Below, piece by piece: positions 48,801 through 59,287 of a DNA stretch of 64,000 bases. The notes under the pieces are model-generated. The model saw nothing but the letters and a program-made list of their open reading frames with translations. It did no database searches and had not been told where the DNA came from. Position 1 is the stretch's first letter; each line of letters starts with the position of its first letter. The stretch spans positions 188,341,027 to 188,405,026 of the forward strand of contig CM069432.1 in the NCBI GenBank assembly GCA_035610365.1, given 5' to 3'. Made by a program: the position numbers and the translations under genes. Origin of the DNA: Aquatica leii. Lineage: Eukaryota; Arthropoda; Insecta; Coleoptera; Lampyridae.

Positions 48801-50040
48801 TTTGTGGTTTTGTATCTTAAACTTAGTGCCTAAAAATTACTCGAGGTAATTTGCAAATTCAAATATGTTTACTGAGGAATATTGCTTTGAGCAGTTAAAT
48901 TGAAACTAGAAAACAACTATCCTTACGAAATGTTTTTTGATGCATACTTTATGCAAATTTAGCATAAATACTGGCAAAGCATTCGTTCTTAAATATTATA
49001 TTGCATTTTAATTAATTACATTCAAATACGTAGTTTGAGTTTAATAACTAATATTATATTACGCCGTATTCCATTTATAAAAAAAAATGCACGGTTATTA
49101 TAATATAATTTTAAGCAGTTTGCAAAATTTATATGTAATAAAAATATTACCCAATTAGAAAACATACCATAAACGATATCATAATCATAAAATTAGTTTT
49201 TCAAACCAAGATAAAAGCACGAAAAGAGGATAATATGACTGTAGATTAAAGATTAAGCACGACTTAAAAAGGTGATTAATGTAAACTAGATAACAAACTA
49301 ACTCAACTACAATAAATCCTTCGTGTAGATTCTCAAAAATTAAGAATTTCTATGTCGAAAGTATAATCACTTTATTTAAAAAGAAATGTTAAATTAATAA
49401 TAGTAAAATTACGTTTATCCAATAAAACGTTAAACTCAGATTAAGTACAGCAAGATAATAACTAAATGTTCTATTACTCTAACAATATTTACAAAAGAAA
49501 TAATCTGAAACCATAATATACAAGCATCAGCAACAGGTGACCACGAACATTATTTTCTAATCAACAGAGGTTTGAAGAAGATAGCACTACAGGTTTCAAA
49601 ACCCAACCTGGTTAAAATTTTTGAACAGATTTTACGCTCTACCTGAAAAAAAAAGAATCTACCAATTTTATTATTATTGTTAGAGATGTAGTATGTTTTT
49701 AATAATAATTTTAAGCATAATTTTTACAAAAAAAAATATTAGATTAAAATTGAGTAAGCTTTCTTACAAAATATTAATTTTAAAAATTGTGTTAGTTCTT
49801 ACTATTTATAGGTTAAAGTAACAAAAAAAAATTGAGCTAACAAAAACCGAAGTTTTAATATAATCATTCGATATTTGCTAAGTACGTTCTTGTCCAATCA
49901 TTTGAACAAAGCAGGGATAAAATATTTAATAAAAATAATAAAATTATGCATAAATAAAACATTTTTCTAAATTCCAAATACCAGAGCATCTTATTGCAAA
50001 TTGCTCATGTAAAACGAAATTTAATAGCTATTAAGTATAA
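45894..50040. other. AT-rich, nothing recognised
   Basis: About 4.1 kb without a supported gene, RNA or repeat. The minus frame 46709-46987 is uninformative. Confidence 0.5.
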
Positions 50041-50042
50041 CG

Positions 50043-50146
50043 AGGTATTTTATAAGTACTTTAAAGGACAAGGTTCCAGCTTAAATCGGAGCGACCGTAG
50101 GGAGTGAGGTTTTAATGAACCGAGTCCTTCAAATTATAAAACACCT
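50043..50146. repeat. Palindromic repeat with GAGCG/GTAGGGAG core
   Basis: The inverted arms aggtattttataagtacttt… (50043-50069) and gtccttcaaattataaaaca… (50124-50146) enclose a core with cggagcgaccgtagggagtg. The core resembles those at 44130 and 57422, although the arms differ. Confidence 0.6.
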
Positions 50147-50289
50147 AGTTATCTTCAATATTTTTTCTAACACTAAAGCTTACTTTATCAGAAATCGTCT
50201 TTTAGCAATATTTTATCAGAAGATTTTTAGTGAGGCAAAATATTGTAATATTTCTCAAGGCTGCCGTAGGTAGTAACCGTGGTAATAAA

Positions 50290-51143
50290 AACGTGTAAAC
50301 GCGTTCCTACCGAAATAACAGAAAAAGCCAACGAATTGTGGACTAAATTATTACCCGCTAAATCAAAAGATACATATGAGAAGGTGTACGTGGCTTTTAA
50401 ATAATGGACGACAGAAATAAGTATTAATGAAGTGACGGAAGATGTTATTTTGACTTTTCTTGATGCAAAGGAAAGTACGACTATTAAAGCCCATTATTAA
50501 ATAAGTTATCTATGTTTTTAAACTAAAGGAAAGTTTGGTACAATAGTTCCGTTCTTAAAAAAATCTGAACGTTGAGTTATTATTATTATAACAATTTTAT
50601 TTTTTAGGTGGCTTTAGTGTTTGGCGTTTGTGGAGCGTTGTGAAGAGTGGAGTTATGTAATATAAATTATACTGATATTCAAGACTACCGTGACATTTTA
50701 AACGTCAATATAGCAAATAGCAAAACACATAAAGCGAGGAGATTTACTGTTATCAACGACGGTTTTGGTACTACACCAATTGACTAATATCGACGTTATG
50801 TGGCCCTTCGTCCAAAGAATCCACCTGCAATTTTTTTTTGGATTATCGTAACGGAAAATGTTATTGACATGTAGTCGGAATTCATACCATTGGCGCCATT
50901 TCTAAAAACAGCGATTTTCCTGAAGCTGGACAACCCGAATAGCTACACTGGCCATACATTCCGCCGCACTTCGGTAACTATATTTGCTAACGCAGGTACT
51001 GCAAATGTGCATGAATATCTAAGTACAAATTAACATTAATATATTACTGTAGGTGGAGATATCACTACTTTAAAACGGCATGGAGGGTGGGAATCATCGA
51101 AAGTTGCTGAATCTTACATCAAAGAGCCGTTTGAAGAGTGAAA
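50290..51143 (+). pseudogene. Tyrosine recombinase (Crypton-like), decayed
   Basis: The N-terminal core-binding part (about 50310-50500) reads NELWTKLLPAKSKDTYEKVY. A catalytic-domain start at about 50610-50700 reads VFGVCGAL, then a stop, then RVELCNI, with DIQDYRDILNVNIANSKTHK after it. RRYVALRPKNPP follows (about 50795), then FLKLDNPNSYTGHTFRRTSV (about 50910-50975) with the catalytic HxxR, then GGDITTLKRHGGWESSKVAE and SYIKEP (about 51055-51130) with the nucleophilic Tyr. This is the insect family with LKRHGGWxSSxVAExYI, probably derived from Crypton DNA transposons. The stop in CGAL*RVEL falls where the first catalytic Arg is expected. Further stops, a frameshift and an inserted stretch before GGDI make it a pseudogene. 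Confidence 0.75.
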
Positions 51144-51344
51144 AAATAAATACGAGTTGTCTTATTGCCAAATTATCTTGCAAAAACAAAAAAATTAACA
51201 CATATTACTGTATTTACAAGGTCAAATTAGAGTCTACCAAGTTTTATAGTTTCAGTAGAAACACTAGATAAATCAGAAATATACTGCGAAGTAATAACAT
51301 TCTGCTGAACTTTCATTGTTTATTATTTTGAAATGAATATACAC

Positions 51345-51409
51345 AACGTTTCGATTGCTGTGGTATCTGCAATCGTCATCAGGTGAATACTGATACAGTA
51401 ACAAACGTT
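51345..51409 (-). ncRNA. Hammerhead-ribozyme-like fold
   Basis: On the minus strand the order is AACGTT, a TACTG-tat-CAGTA hairpin, CTGATGA, a GATTGC…GCAATC stem, and GAAACGTT. The two hammerhead core boxes (CUGAUGA and GAAA) are present. The outer AACGT/ACGTT arms pair as a third stem, giving all three helices. Two extra C residues beside the CUGAUGA box are not expected in a canonical core, so activity is doubtful. Hammerheads of this kind are known in Penelope-like retroelements and retrozymes; no Penelope reverse transcriptase was seen here. Confidence 0.4.
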
Positions 51410-51428
51410 AGAAATATACTAAATTAAT

Positions 51429-51515
51429 TATAGATTGTGATTCAATCTATAAAGAGGCCTACACATTAGTAGGCCGTCGATCCGGCGATTGCACAGTTAT
51501 CGCCTGTGCAGGCGA
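51429..51515. repeat. Three consecutive perfect hairpins
   Basis: tatagattg/caatctata (51429-51451), ggcctac/gtaggcc (51456-51475) and tcgcctg/caggcga (51500-51515) each form a perfect short stem. They lie 20 bp from the hammerhead-like fold. GC content is locally high. This may be the terminus of a DNA element or a structured RNA segment. Confidence 0.65.
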
Positions 51516-52700
51516 CCGAAGAAGCATACAGACGACCGTACAAAAATTGTAATTTCGTCAGTTCAGTACGTTCAAGCAAATGATAGTGCTGATAAAATGT
51601 ATAAATTGTTCTTGATCAGCATGCACATTAAAGTTAACATAGCGTCGTCTTCATTGTCGTTGTTCTCTTCAATACTGGATGTACTATACCTAGGTGTCGC
51701 TTAGTCAATTAAAAACGTGAAGAGATTGTAGAACCATAAATGAGGAATATAAACTTCTGTCTCCCCCATACCCGAACGTTTTGAACTGTTTAATTTCTTC
51801 AATTCTTTGCGGAATTAAGAAATTATTAAAAAGTTATTCATTTTTTTAACAACGCACTCTTTGTTTATGGAAGCATGCACTTATAAGTTTATCCATGTAA
51901 TTCTGGCTTGTTACCTTACAAAGACATAGATTCGCTCTATAAAAGTTGATAAATTCAGAAGTAACGGAATCTACAGACATATCTATTGTTTGATGCTTGC
52001 ACTTGAACTGAATCATTCGGCCTCTTTTGCATCCACACTCTCAGTTTTAGCAAGTCTGTGCAGGTCAGTTTCAAGTAAAGACAGAAACCAGTCCCGTCAA
52101 TTTTTTAACTGCACAGGCCGTCTGATTTATCTATACATACACAGTTCCAGCTTGCATAGGCCAGAACTGTGGTTTCAAATGAAAGTTTTTCTGTCAGAAA
52201 TCTATAACTACGTAATCCTTTTACCGATTATCATGAAATTTGGTATGGGTAGTGACAAATAATTGAGATTTAATGTAAACAATTAAAAACTATGAAAATA
52301 TTATTAGTTTGTAAAGAAAAACATATACATATTAAAATGAGTATTTAATTGCATACATTACATTTTAAAAAATTTAAATTATAAAAACTACTGCAATAAA
52401 CACCTATTATTAACATAATAATGATTTACATACCGTGTTTCAAAAAAATTTACATCCAGTTGTGTATGAATTACTCATATAAACATAATATTCTCCACTG
52501 TTAAAATCCAGATACAGATTAATTGATATAAAGCCTATATACTTGTTAAAAATAGTTAAAATGATACGAATGTCACTGACAAAGTCACAAATTTCAAAAT
52601 GACAATTTTCGATAATTATAAATAAAGTAAGGGTTAATTTACAAGTAAATATATGAATATATATCAAAAACTACTGACTATGAGGTGTAATTCTGATTGA
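51516..52700. other. Probable element-derived DNA, unclassified
   Basis: Words such as ctgcacaggccgtctg (about 52112) echo gcctgtgcaggcgac (about 51503) in inverted sense, and gaggcc occurs near both 51456 and 52020 in opposite orientation. A non-autonomous element of about 0.6 kb could lie here, but the borders are not clear. The open frame 51990-52262 has no recognisable domain. Confidence 0.3.
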
Positions 52701-52719
52701 AACATCGTCTTTAATAAAA

Positions 52720-54595
52720 TGTAAAAAAGAAAATATTAATTGGAGAATAACATAAAAGAACGTAACTTAAATTTAATGCTTCTTCATCGATTTCTATGTG
52801 CTTTTGTCTAAGTTGTCTTCTAAGACTACTTATAAATGGATCAGATGAGCATAACAAAGTATAGAACACATCTTCATTTGTAGTTAATCTGCAACATTTT
52901 CTCGAATAGTGCAGTCCAAACTTTTTACAATCCTTATTTCTTGATTTTTGAGAATCTTCAGATAGCTGTCTAAAAGGTATGATTGAATTGTATCTAATTA
53001 CGCTCTTTCCGTGAATAAGATAAAGCTCAGCTGTGGTGCGTGCGTACTCACCCAATTTTTTTGCATTTACCTTCCTGCCACACGACATAGTTTGCAATAT
53101 GAATTGAAATCTTTTTATCAATGTTTCATTAACTCCTCTAATTTGAGATATACAAGCGGAATGAGAGAAAAATGTTCTTGCAGTATTTCCATCATTGCTG
53201 TTGCCGCTAACTTGACAAGGTTGTTTAATTATTAAACAAAATTCGTTACGGAAACGGTCCTGCAGATCGCTCTTTAGTTTTTTATTTTCTTCGGTGCTTG
53301 CAGACCATTTTTGGAGCGATATATCAAGTACTAATTCTATGAACCTAATCCAGACATGGAAAGTTGAAAGACCAAACCTGAATGTTTCTTCTCTTTCTGG
53401 TCTTTCACTTACTCGTGCAAGATCATTCATTTCCTTTGGTTTAGCTAGAGATACATTATACATAAAACTTTAACCACTTTACCATCGATCATCGTAAAAC
53501 ATAAAGTGTGCTTTATATAAAATGTTGCTGTATTTGTTACCACGGAGGATCGTATTAATGCAAGTATTTGAGTTTCAATATCTGTGAGTATAACCCTAGT
53601 TTTCTCAGGAGTTTCGTTGGCAAGTTAGATAAAAATTGGACGACAAAAACGTACTGATCAAGGCGATGGATTTTGCCAAATAACACTGTCATCCACTTCA
53701 CTAATAAGCTTAAGTGGCACAAACAATTAAATTAATAGATTATAATCTGACATTATTCTACTTTCGCTTGACAAAATTATTTGTTTGTACTCGCTTTGTC
53801 CAGAAAAACCATCACATCCCCACTTACATTAGTAATCTAGCAACTGTGTGATCTAAAAGAGATTGCAATTTTACTTTTGCACTTACATCGGTTATTTCCA
53901 CGTTATCCGGATTGCACAGCTTTTTCGCTTTTAGCACATGCTTGTATGCTATAAACAAATTAAGACTTTTATTTGTAACACATTTTCTAAAGGATTCATA
54001 TTGTTGTTTATTAAATCTAAATCTAGTAACATTACTAGAGCTCCGTCATTAGAATAAGGCACCAAAGACAGCTTTCTTTCATTGAATTTTTATGAAGCGC
54101 ATCCAAGGCTTCCGTCAACATAGAACGTTGCTAATAATGGCAGGATGTTTAGATTCTCCGATTGCTTTAAATCCTTGTACATAATAATGGTGAAGATGAT
54201 ACAGTCCAGATTCTCCAAATATTCTAACGGATTTTCTGTGTTGGTTTCTCTCCGATGATAATTCATAATCCTTGCATGGTCTTCCTCGTTTACTTGCAGA
54301 TGATGTAGATGGCGCCTCCTCTGCATCAAACTGTACAGCATAATTTCGATTAAATCACTCAGCATATCTTGTCAAAAATGTGTCTTTGGTTCTTCCGGAT
54401 TTATGCCATCGATGTACGCATTCCGGTAACAAATATTTTTGAATTTTGACAATAACGCAAGTGTGATTTGCTTCATTTAAAGCAGGAAACTTTTCTTCAA
54501 TGTATCTATACGCTGTACATATATGCTTTCCATGCTCAATGAAATTAACACATAAATCGCGTTTATTAATATTTACAGAGCCCATCATGATTTAA
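52720..54595 (-). pseudogene. Transib / RAG1-like transposase, decayed
   Basis: Minus strand, N to C. It begins with NEANHTCVIVKIQKYLLPEC, then VHRWHKSGRTKDTFLTRYAE (54355-54560), then EEAPSTSSASKRGRP (about 54290). LQSLLDHTVARLL and WGCDGFSGQSEYKQ follow (about 53760-53880), with a conserved Asp, then VIWQNPSP and FCRP (about 53640-53680) and TMIDGKVVK (about 53475). The open stretch 52711-53463 carries FGLSTFHVWIRF, SGNSNDGNTARTFF, GKSVIRYNSIIPFRQLSED and SSDPFISSLRRQ. The pattern GNxxDGNTAR…HGxxII…LSEExxExRNKxxxxFR…SRK…SDP parallels the RAG1 core C-terminus (SGNFARK… ASEGNESGNKLFRRFR… ARQ). The residue at the expected catalytic Glu is Lys here. Many stops, frameshifts and deletions are present. 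Confidence 0.65.
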
Positions 54596-55250
54596 ATTTA
54601 TTTTGTTTTAATATGAGAAAATGATGAATAACTTCGATTGAAAACGATGCTTGAGGCAGTACAGGTTTCTGCACAACTAATAATACGTACGTCTCGTGTT
54701 ACCTTTTATACTCATTAAATCATAAAAATAACATGGATTTGTAGTTGTTTTGATGTTATTTATTATTGCAATAACAAATAGAATTGTGGTTGATTATGGA
54801 ATCTCCTAATTTACTATTTTCGATATTATATGCGGTATATGCTACAAATAACAGCATATGTGTAATAGATAAGATATTTCTATCTGTGCGCCATATAATA
54901 GCAATATAAACAATTATTTACCTTTCTTTCTGGATATTTTGTACTAAGTATAATGCACGAAAAGCGTACATAAGCTTTTTTCCACTACTAGTTGTTTAGG
55001 CTTTCATTATTACGTATAATAGTAGGTTGTGAAGTTGTATTATTTTAAGTCAGTGGCTAACAAAATTGACATAGCTAGAAAAATAATTGTTGGCCACAAG
55101 GATGTAACTAAAAAAAATTGTATTGCTGAAGTTACTGAAAGTGTTGGAGAAGCTTCTGAGGCGGATCAATTAGTAGGCAACACGTCTTGTGTAAATAATC
55201 CTGTTTTTAATAATTGTACTATTAATTTTTATATAAATAAGTGTTAGGTT
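54596..55250. other. AT-rich spacer
   Basis: A 72-codon plus frame (55029-55247) is Lys/Val/Ser-rich with no recognised domain. Transib-type CAC-starting ends were looked for on both sides of the transposase and not convincingly found. Confidence 0.4.
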
Positions 55251-55251
55251 A

Positions 55252-55505
55252 TATCGATGGTTTAAAGCACACATATAGCATGTCCAGAATGGTTAGTTTC
55301 GAGATAAACACGTTTGAATGTTTGACAATGTATGCCGTACTCCCTAAGTTACAGACTGGAAATTTCATTAAAAGCTAACTATTTAATGGTAGGAAGTACA
55401 AAGTTTGTACAATACAAAGTACATCCGCCGATGGACATTTGAAGCTATATAACACAAATTTTCATAAAAGTCGACATACAATATGTGTGCTTTAAACCAT
55501 CGATA
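55252..55505. mobile_element. MITE with perfect 25-bp terminal inverted repeats
   Basis: TATCGATGGTTTAAAGCACA… at 55252-55276 is exactly mirrored at 55481-55505, and similarity continues imperfectly for about ten bases inward (agcatgtcc / ttgtatgtcg). The 254-bp length and lack of coding fit a MITE. Possible TA flanks are too short to assign a superfamily. The perfect ends suggest a young copy or selection for transposase binding. Confidence 0.85.
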
Positions 55506-55821
55506 CCTCAAACTCTGATATACTTACATACTAATGGCCGACTACAGTCTTGCCAACCAGGGAGTTACAAAATACTTTTTAGTTGTTACAAGTATTGCCA
55601 GTAGTAACTTAAATATTTTATTATAAAACATAACAATAAGTAAATAAATAATAATAAGTATTGTTTCAAAATATTGTTGGATGTGTTTTGGTTTGGTAAA
55701 TTTAAATATTTTTTGATAAATCTTATTCTTTCTATTTTATAACGCTGTTTCAAATATCTGTTTATATAATAATATAAAATCACCGTAGTCAATTTGCGTT
55801 GTCAGTAATATTAAATTGAGC

Positions 55822-55874
55822 GGTGGGTGAAAAATCTTTACCCCACACTTTCACCCACCCGTTTCCATAGCAAC
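55822..55874. promoter_or_regulatory. Hairpin plus X-box-like site
   Basis: A perfect 11-bp stem (ggtgggtgaaa / tttcacccacc, 55822-55832 and 55849-55859) is followed at 55861-55874 by gtttccatagcaac. That word fits the RFX X-box consensus GTHNYYATRRNAAC exactly. The patch is GC-richer than its surroundings. One such match per window is plausible by chance. Confidence 0.25.
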
Positions 55875-56364
55875 ATTTTGAGTGGACAAAACAAAGGGTT
55901 TCTAGCTGCGTATCTAAGGATGAAACACCGTGTTTGAAGAGCAGGATTGAACAAAAAAGTTTACAATACTGTCTACCAAGCAAGAGATTTTATTTAATGC
56001 TAATTTAAGTTTATAAATCGTTCAATTGATAAATTAATTTGATTTTAAAAATGTAAGTTATTTGAAGTTCGCGCTTAATTAAATGTAAATATTATTGAAA
56101 TAAATATATTTTTGATATAATCGATGCTTAACATAATAATGTTTTTAAACAATTTGAACAACTTTAGCAATAAAAACTTACGTTATCTGTTTATATTAGT
56201 CTTTTAAATTACAATTAAGAATTACGTCAAAATTAATTCTATTAAACTAATGACAACAGTCAGAATCACTTACTTGATTTTTAATTTAAAATTAATATCT
56301 TAAATTTTAAATTTGATTTAGTAACAGGTAGAAAGGTTTTAATAATTCTAGTAGTGGAAAAATT
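55875..56364. other. AT-rich, nothing recognised
   Basis: No supported feature. Confidence 0.5.
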
Positions 56365-56365
56365 G

Positions 56366-56502
56366 TATATATACCACGGTTGAGAAGTATATTATAACCT
56401 GCGCGATTTATATCCCTCGACGCTTCGCGTCTCGCGATCTATGCTTGCGATGTAATCTATCGCTTAGATTATAATCATACACTTCTCAACCTTGGTATAT
56501 AA
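56366..56502. repeat. Fold-back repeat with CpG-rich centre
   Basis: The arms tatataccacggttgagaag… (56366-56397) and …cttctcaaccttggtatata (56468-56502) pair almost perfectly over about 30 bp. The centre (cctcgacgcttcgcgtctcg, about 56413-56432) is itself near-palindromic and CpG-rich. Confidence 0.75.
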
Positions 56503-57359
56503 TATACTATTATTTTATTTCTATTATTGAAAAATTGAAGACATTTGCGTTATGCGTTAGAAAATAATAATTCCTAATACGCGCCAGTTTGGAATTTCTT
56601 AATTATCATATAGAAATACAACGAAATACAGTGTGAATTGCAGTGCATTTTATAAGTAAATATATTATCTTTTAAATGCGGTAAATAACTTGGCTCGAGC
56701 AAACCCTGCTGGTAGTTAAAAGTTTAGTCAACGTAGTTATTATTTCATTTGCGACACGAGTACGAAGAAAGCATTCTACAAAGTAAGCTAAAATATTTTT
56801 TAACTGGAAATTAAACTTCTAAAAGTAGAAGAAACACTCATTACAGTGATACAAAACACATTAGTAAAACTAATATATATTAGCTTATTTCTTTACTCTT
56901 TCAATGCATGCGCGCTGAACTTTCTCGGGAGTAATCGAAACGATCAACTTCAAAGTGCTGTAAAACCGCAGTGGAAGCTTAAAAAAACTTGCTAAATCAT
57001 ACTTTAGTATGTGTAGTTTACTATAGCAACAATTTTTAACATCTAGAATGTCATCGTCGAAAAGCATTTTTGGAAAATCTCTCTATGGAATGGAACATGT
57101 GGTAGATGACTAGTTGATTCCGATTCGGAATAAAAAAAAGTATTTATTCACGTGCTTAATGAAAATGTCGTCCTTTAATTGTAACTAAATTAAATCATTA
57201 TTTTTTACTTTTGAATGCTAACAATAGTGACATCAAAAATACAAATGATTTGTGTATAAAGGTACATCGTTCGAGAGAATTTCATGTCGATATAAATTTA
57301 AGAGTTTGATCATTTTCTCATGAATCCAATCTTAAAAATTTGACTACAACAATAATTCG
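56503..57359. other. AT-rich, nothing recognised
   Basis: No supported feature; the minus frame 56885-57067 is uninformative. Confidence 0.5.
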
Positions 57360-57532
57360 TTAATAGTTATTTAACCAACAAGGTTGGTAATGAAGGCAAT
57401 TAATAATCGAGACATTTTCACGCGCGAGCGAGCGTAGCGAGCGAGGGCGTTAATGTTGTCGAGATTATTAATTGCATATTATCAAACAAGTTGGTTTTTA
57501 AGTTTTTCCGTCGATCGTATCTTATTAATTTT
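57360..57532. repeat. Fold-back repeat family, copy 2
   Basis: Related over its whole length to 44067-44226. The inverted arms 57373-57413 and 57458-57496 surround a core of cgcgcgagcgagcgtagcga and gcgagggcg. The right side ends in tttttccgtcgatcgt. Confidence 0.75.
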
Positions 57533-59145
57533 TTGCATTTACTTATAATTTTATAATTTTATCTACTAAACAATTGTTTTATTTTTGTATCAACGGTAGT
57601 GGGATTTTTAAGTAATGGGAATGCTATATAACCTCAACGCGTCAATTAAATTTTAATCGGATTGATTATAATTAGTTTTGAAAATATCAATGATTGCAAA
57701 TTTTTTTTAGTTTTATGCGATTAAAAGTATGCTAGGTAATCAAAGAAAATTACATCTCGAAACATTAAAAAGTTCTCTTTATCAACCGAAAGCTAATCGT
57801 GGGATTGTTTTCTTTGTACACAGAAGCTGAACTAGATGTAAAAAGCAAATCAAAATTATTTATAAAGCAAGTAAAGTGTTTATACATTTAAAAATGGTTC
57901 ATAAATGACGAATATTGTTATTAGGAATAAAACCATAGGCTAACCAGGAAACATTAAAAATCTACGATAAAAACAATGGTAATTTTAATACATATTTACT
58001 TCTGTAGATAAGAAAGTTTTAACAATAAACATTTTAGTTTGGAAAATGTAAGTGAATGTTAAACTACCACGGTGAACCAGATTTTATAAACAAATTCTTA
58101 CGACAGATTGGGTTTGAGTACAAGAATGCCACGAATTATAGTTTAGTGTTGTCCCTAATGAATGATGGCTTTAGAGAGAAGAAACTAGTTCACCTACTTA
58201 TAGATTAAATATATATTTTCTATCATATTGTTGTGTTACTTTTGTTTATAAGAATATTTACGTAATGGCAATTTAAAGAAAAGAATCTGGTATGTACATA
58301 CGAGAAATTCATAATCGTTTATTGGTATTATAGATTTGTGATATTAACCATAACATAATGTGCTACATTGTAGTTTTTAAATGAACAGCATGCAAAAAGC
58401 TGATTTTTAGTAACACAATTCTTTAGTAAAACTTTTTAGTTTATGATTTACTAAAAAAAATGCTGTTCACTAACTTATCGATACAATTTGAATCTGATAA
58501 AAGTTCATGTGTAGTTTAGCAAAGCATAGTGAGCAATGTTTTACAAATTAGTGCAAATGTTAGAGAAGTAGTTGTTTAGATGAAGAAGGTAATGTCAAAG
58601 AAAGTAACGATAACTAAATGCTCTTTTATTCTTATAAATACGTAATGTTTTCGGTATGTATGCAAAAGAAGTACACGAGTGTATCACTACAACACAGTTA
58701 TATGATAAGTATTGGTTTATACAAAATATACGTTGTTATTTATGTAATAAACTAAAATCTGTTTATAATTATGTTTATATACCATTTTATATAACATACA
58801 AACATCACAACTTTGTTATCAGGAAGGCTCCGTAAAAACAACTGAAAATCATCGATAAAAACCAACTGACAATTTGTGTGCTCATAAAATAGTCAGATGA
58901 TGTAGACCACAGTTATTGTTAATAAAGACTTTATTTATCAGCTTCTTTTAGCATCTTGGTAACTCCAAAGTATATCATTTTGTTTTCGTTATAGTGATCA
59001 GGTTACTTAACCTACAATTATTGGAAATGTTTAATTATAATAATGCACAGGTGAATTTTTTAATTTATTTTTTGTTTAAAAACGCTAACTAATACAATAT
59101 ACGTAACCTCATAAAAATCTTAATTCTCTTCTACGATTTTATTGG
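57533..59145. other. AT-rich, nothing recognised
   Basis: No supported gene or repeat. Confidence 0.5.
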
Positions 59146-59147
59146 TT

Positions 59148-59287
59148 AAAAAAAAAGCGAGCGTTAATAGAAATTCGTTGATTTCATTGGTTTAAAAGTA
59201 GTGCGGTAATAAGGGCTATTACCGCACTACTTTTGATACATTATTATACGTTAATACAAGTATTAATGAACGATCGACGGAAAAGTA
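59148..59287. repeat. Fold-back repeat family, copy 3, with perfect 18-bp-arm hairpin
   Basis: aaaagtagtgcggtaata (59194-59211) and its exact complement (59217-59234) are separated by 5 nt. The following ttttgatacattattatacg… and gaacgatcgacggaaaag match the right part of copy 1 (44327-44387). This ties the hairpin to that repeat family. Confidence 0.75.
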
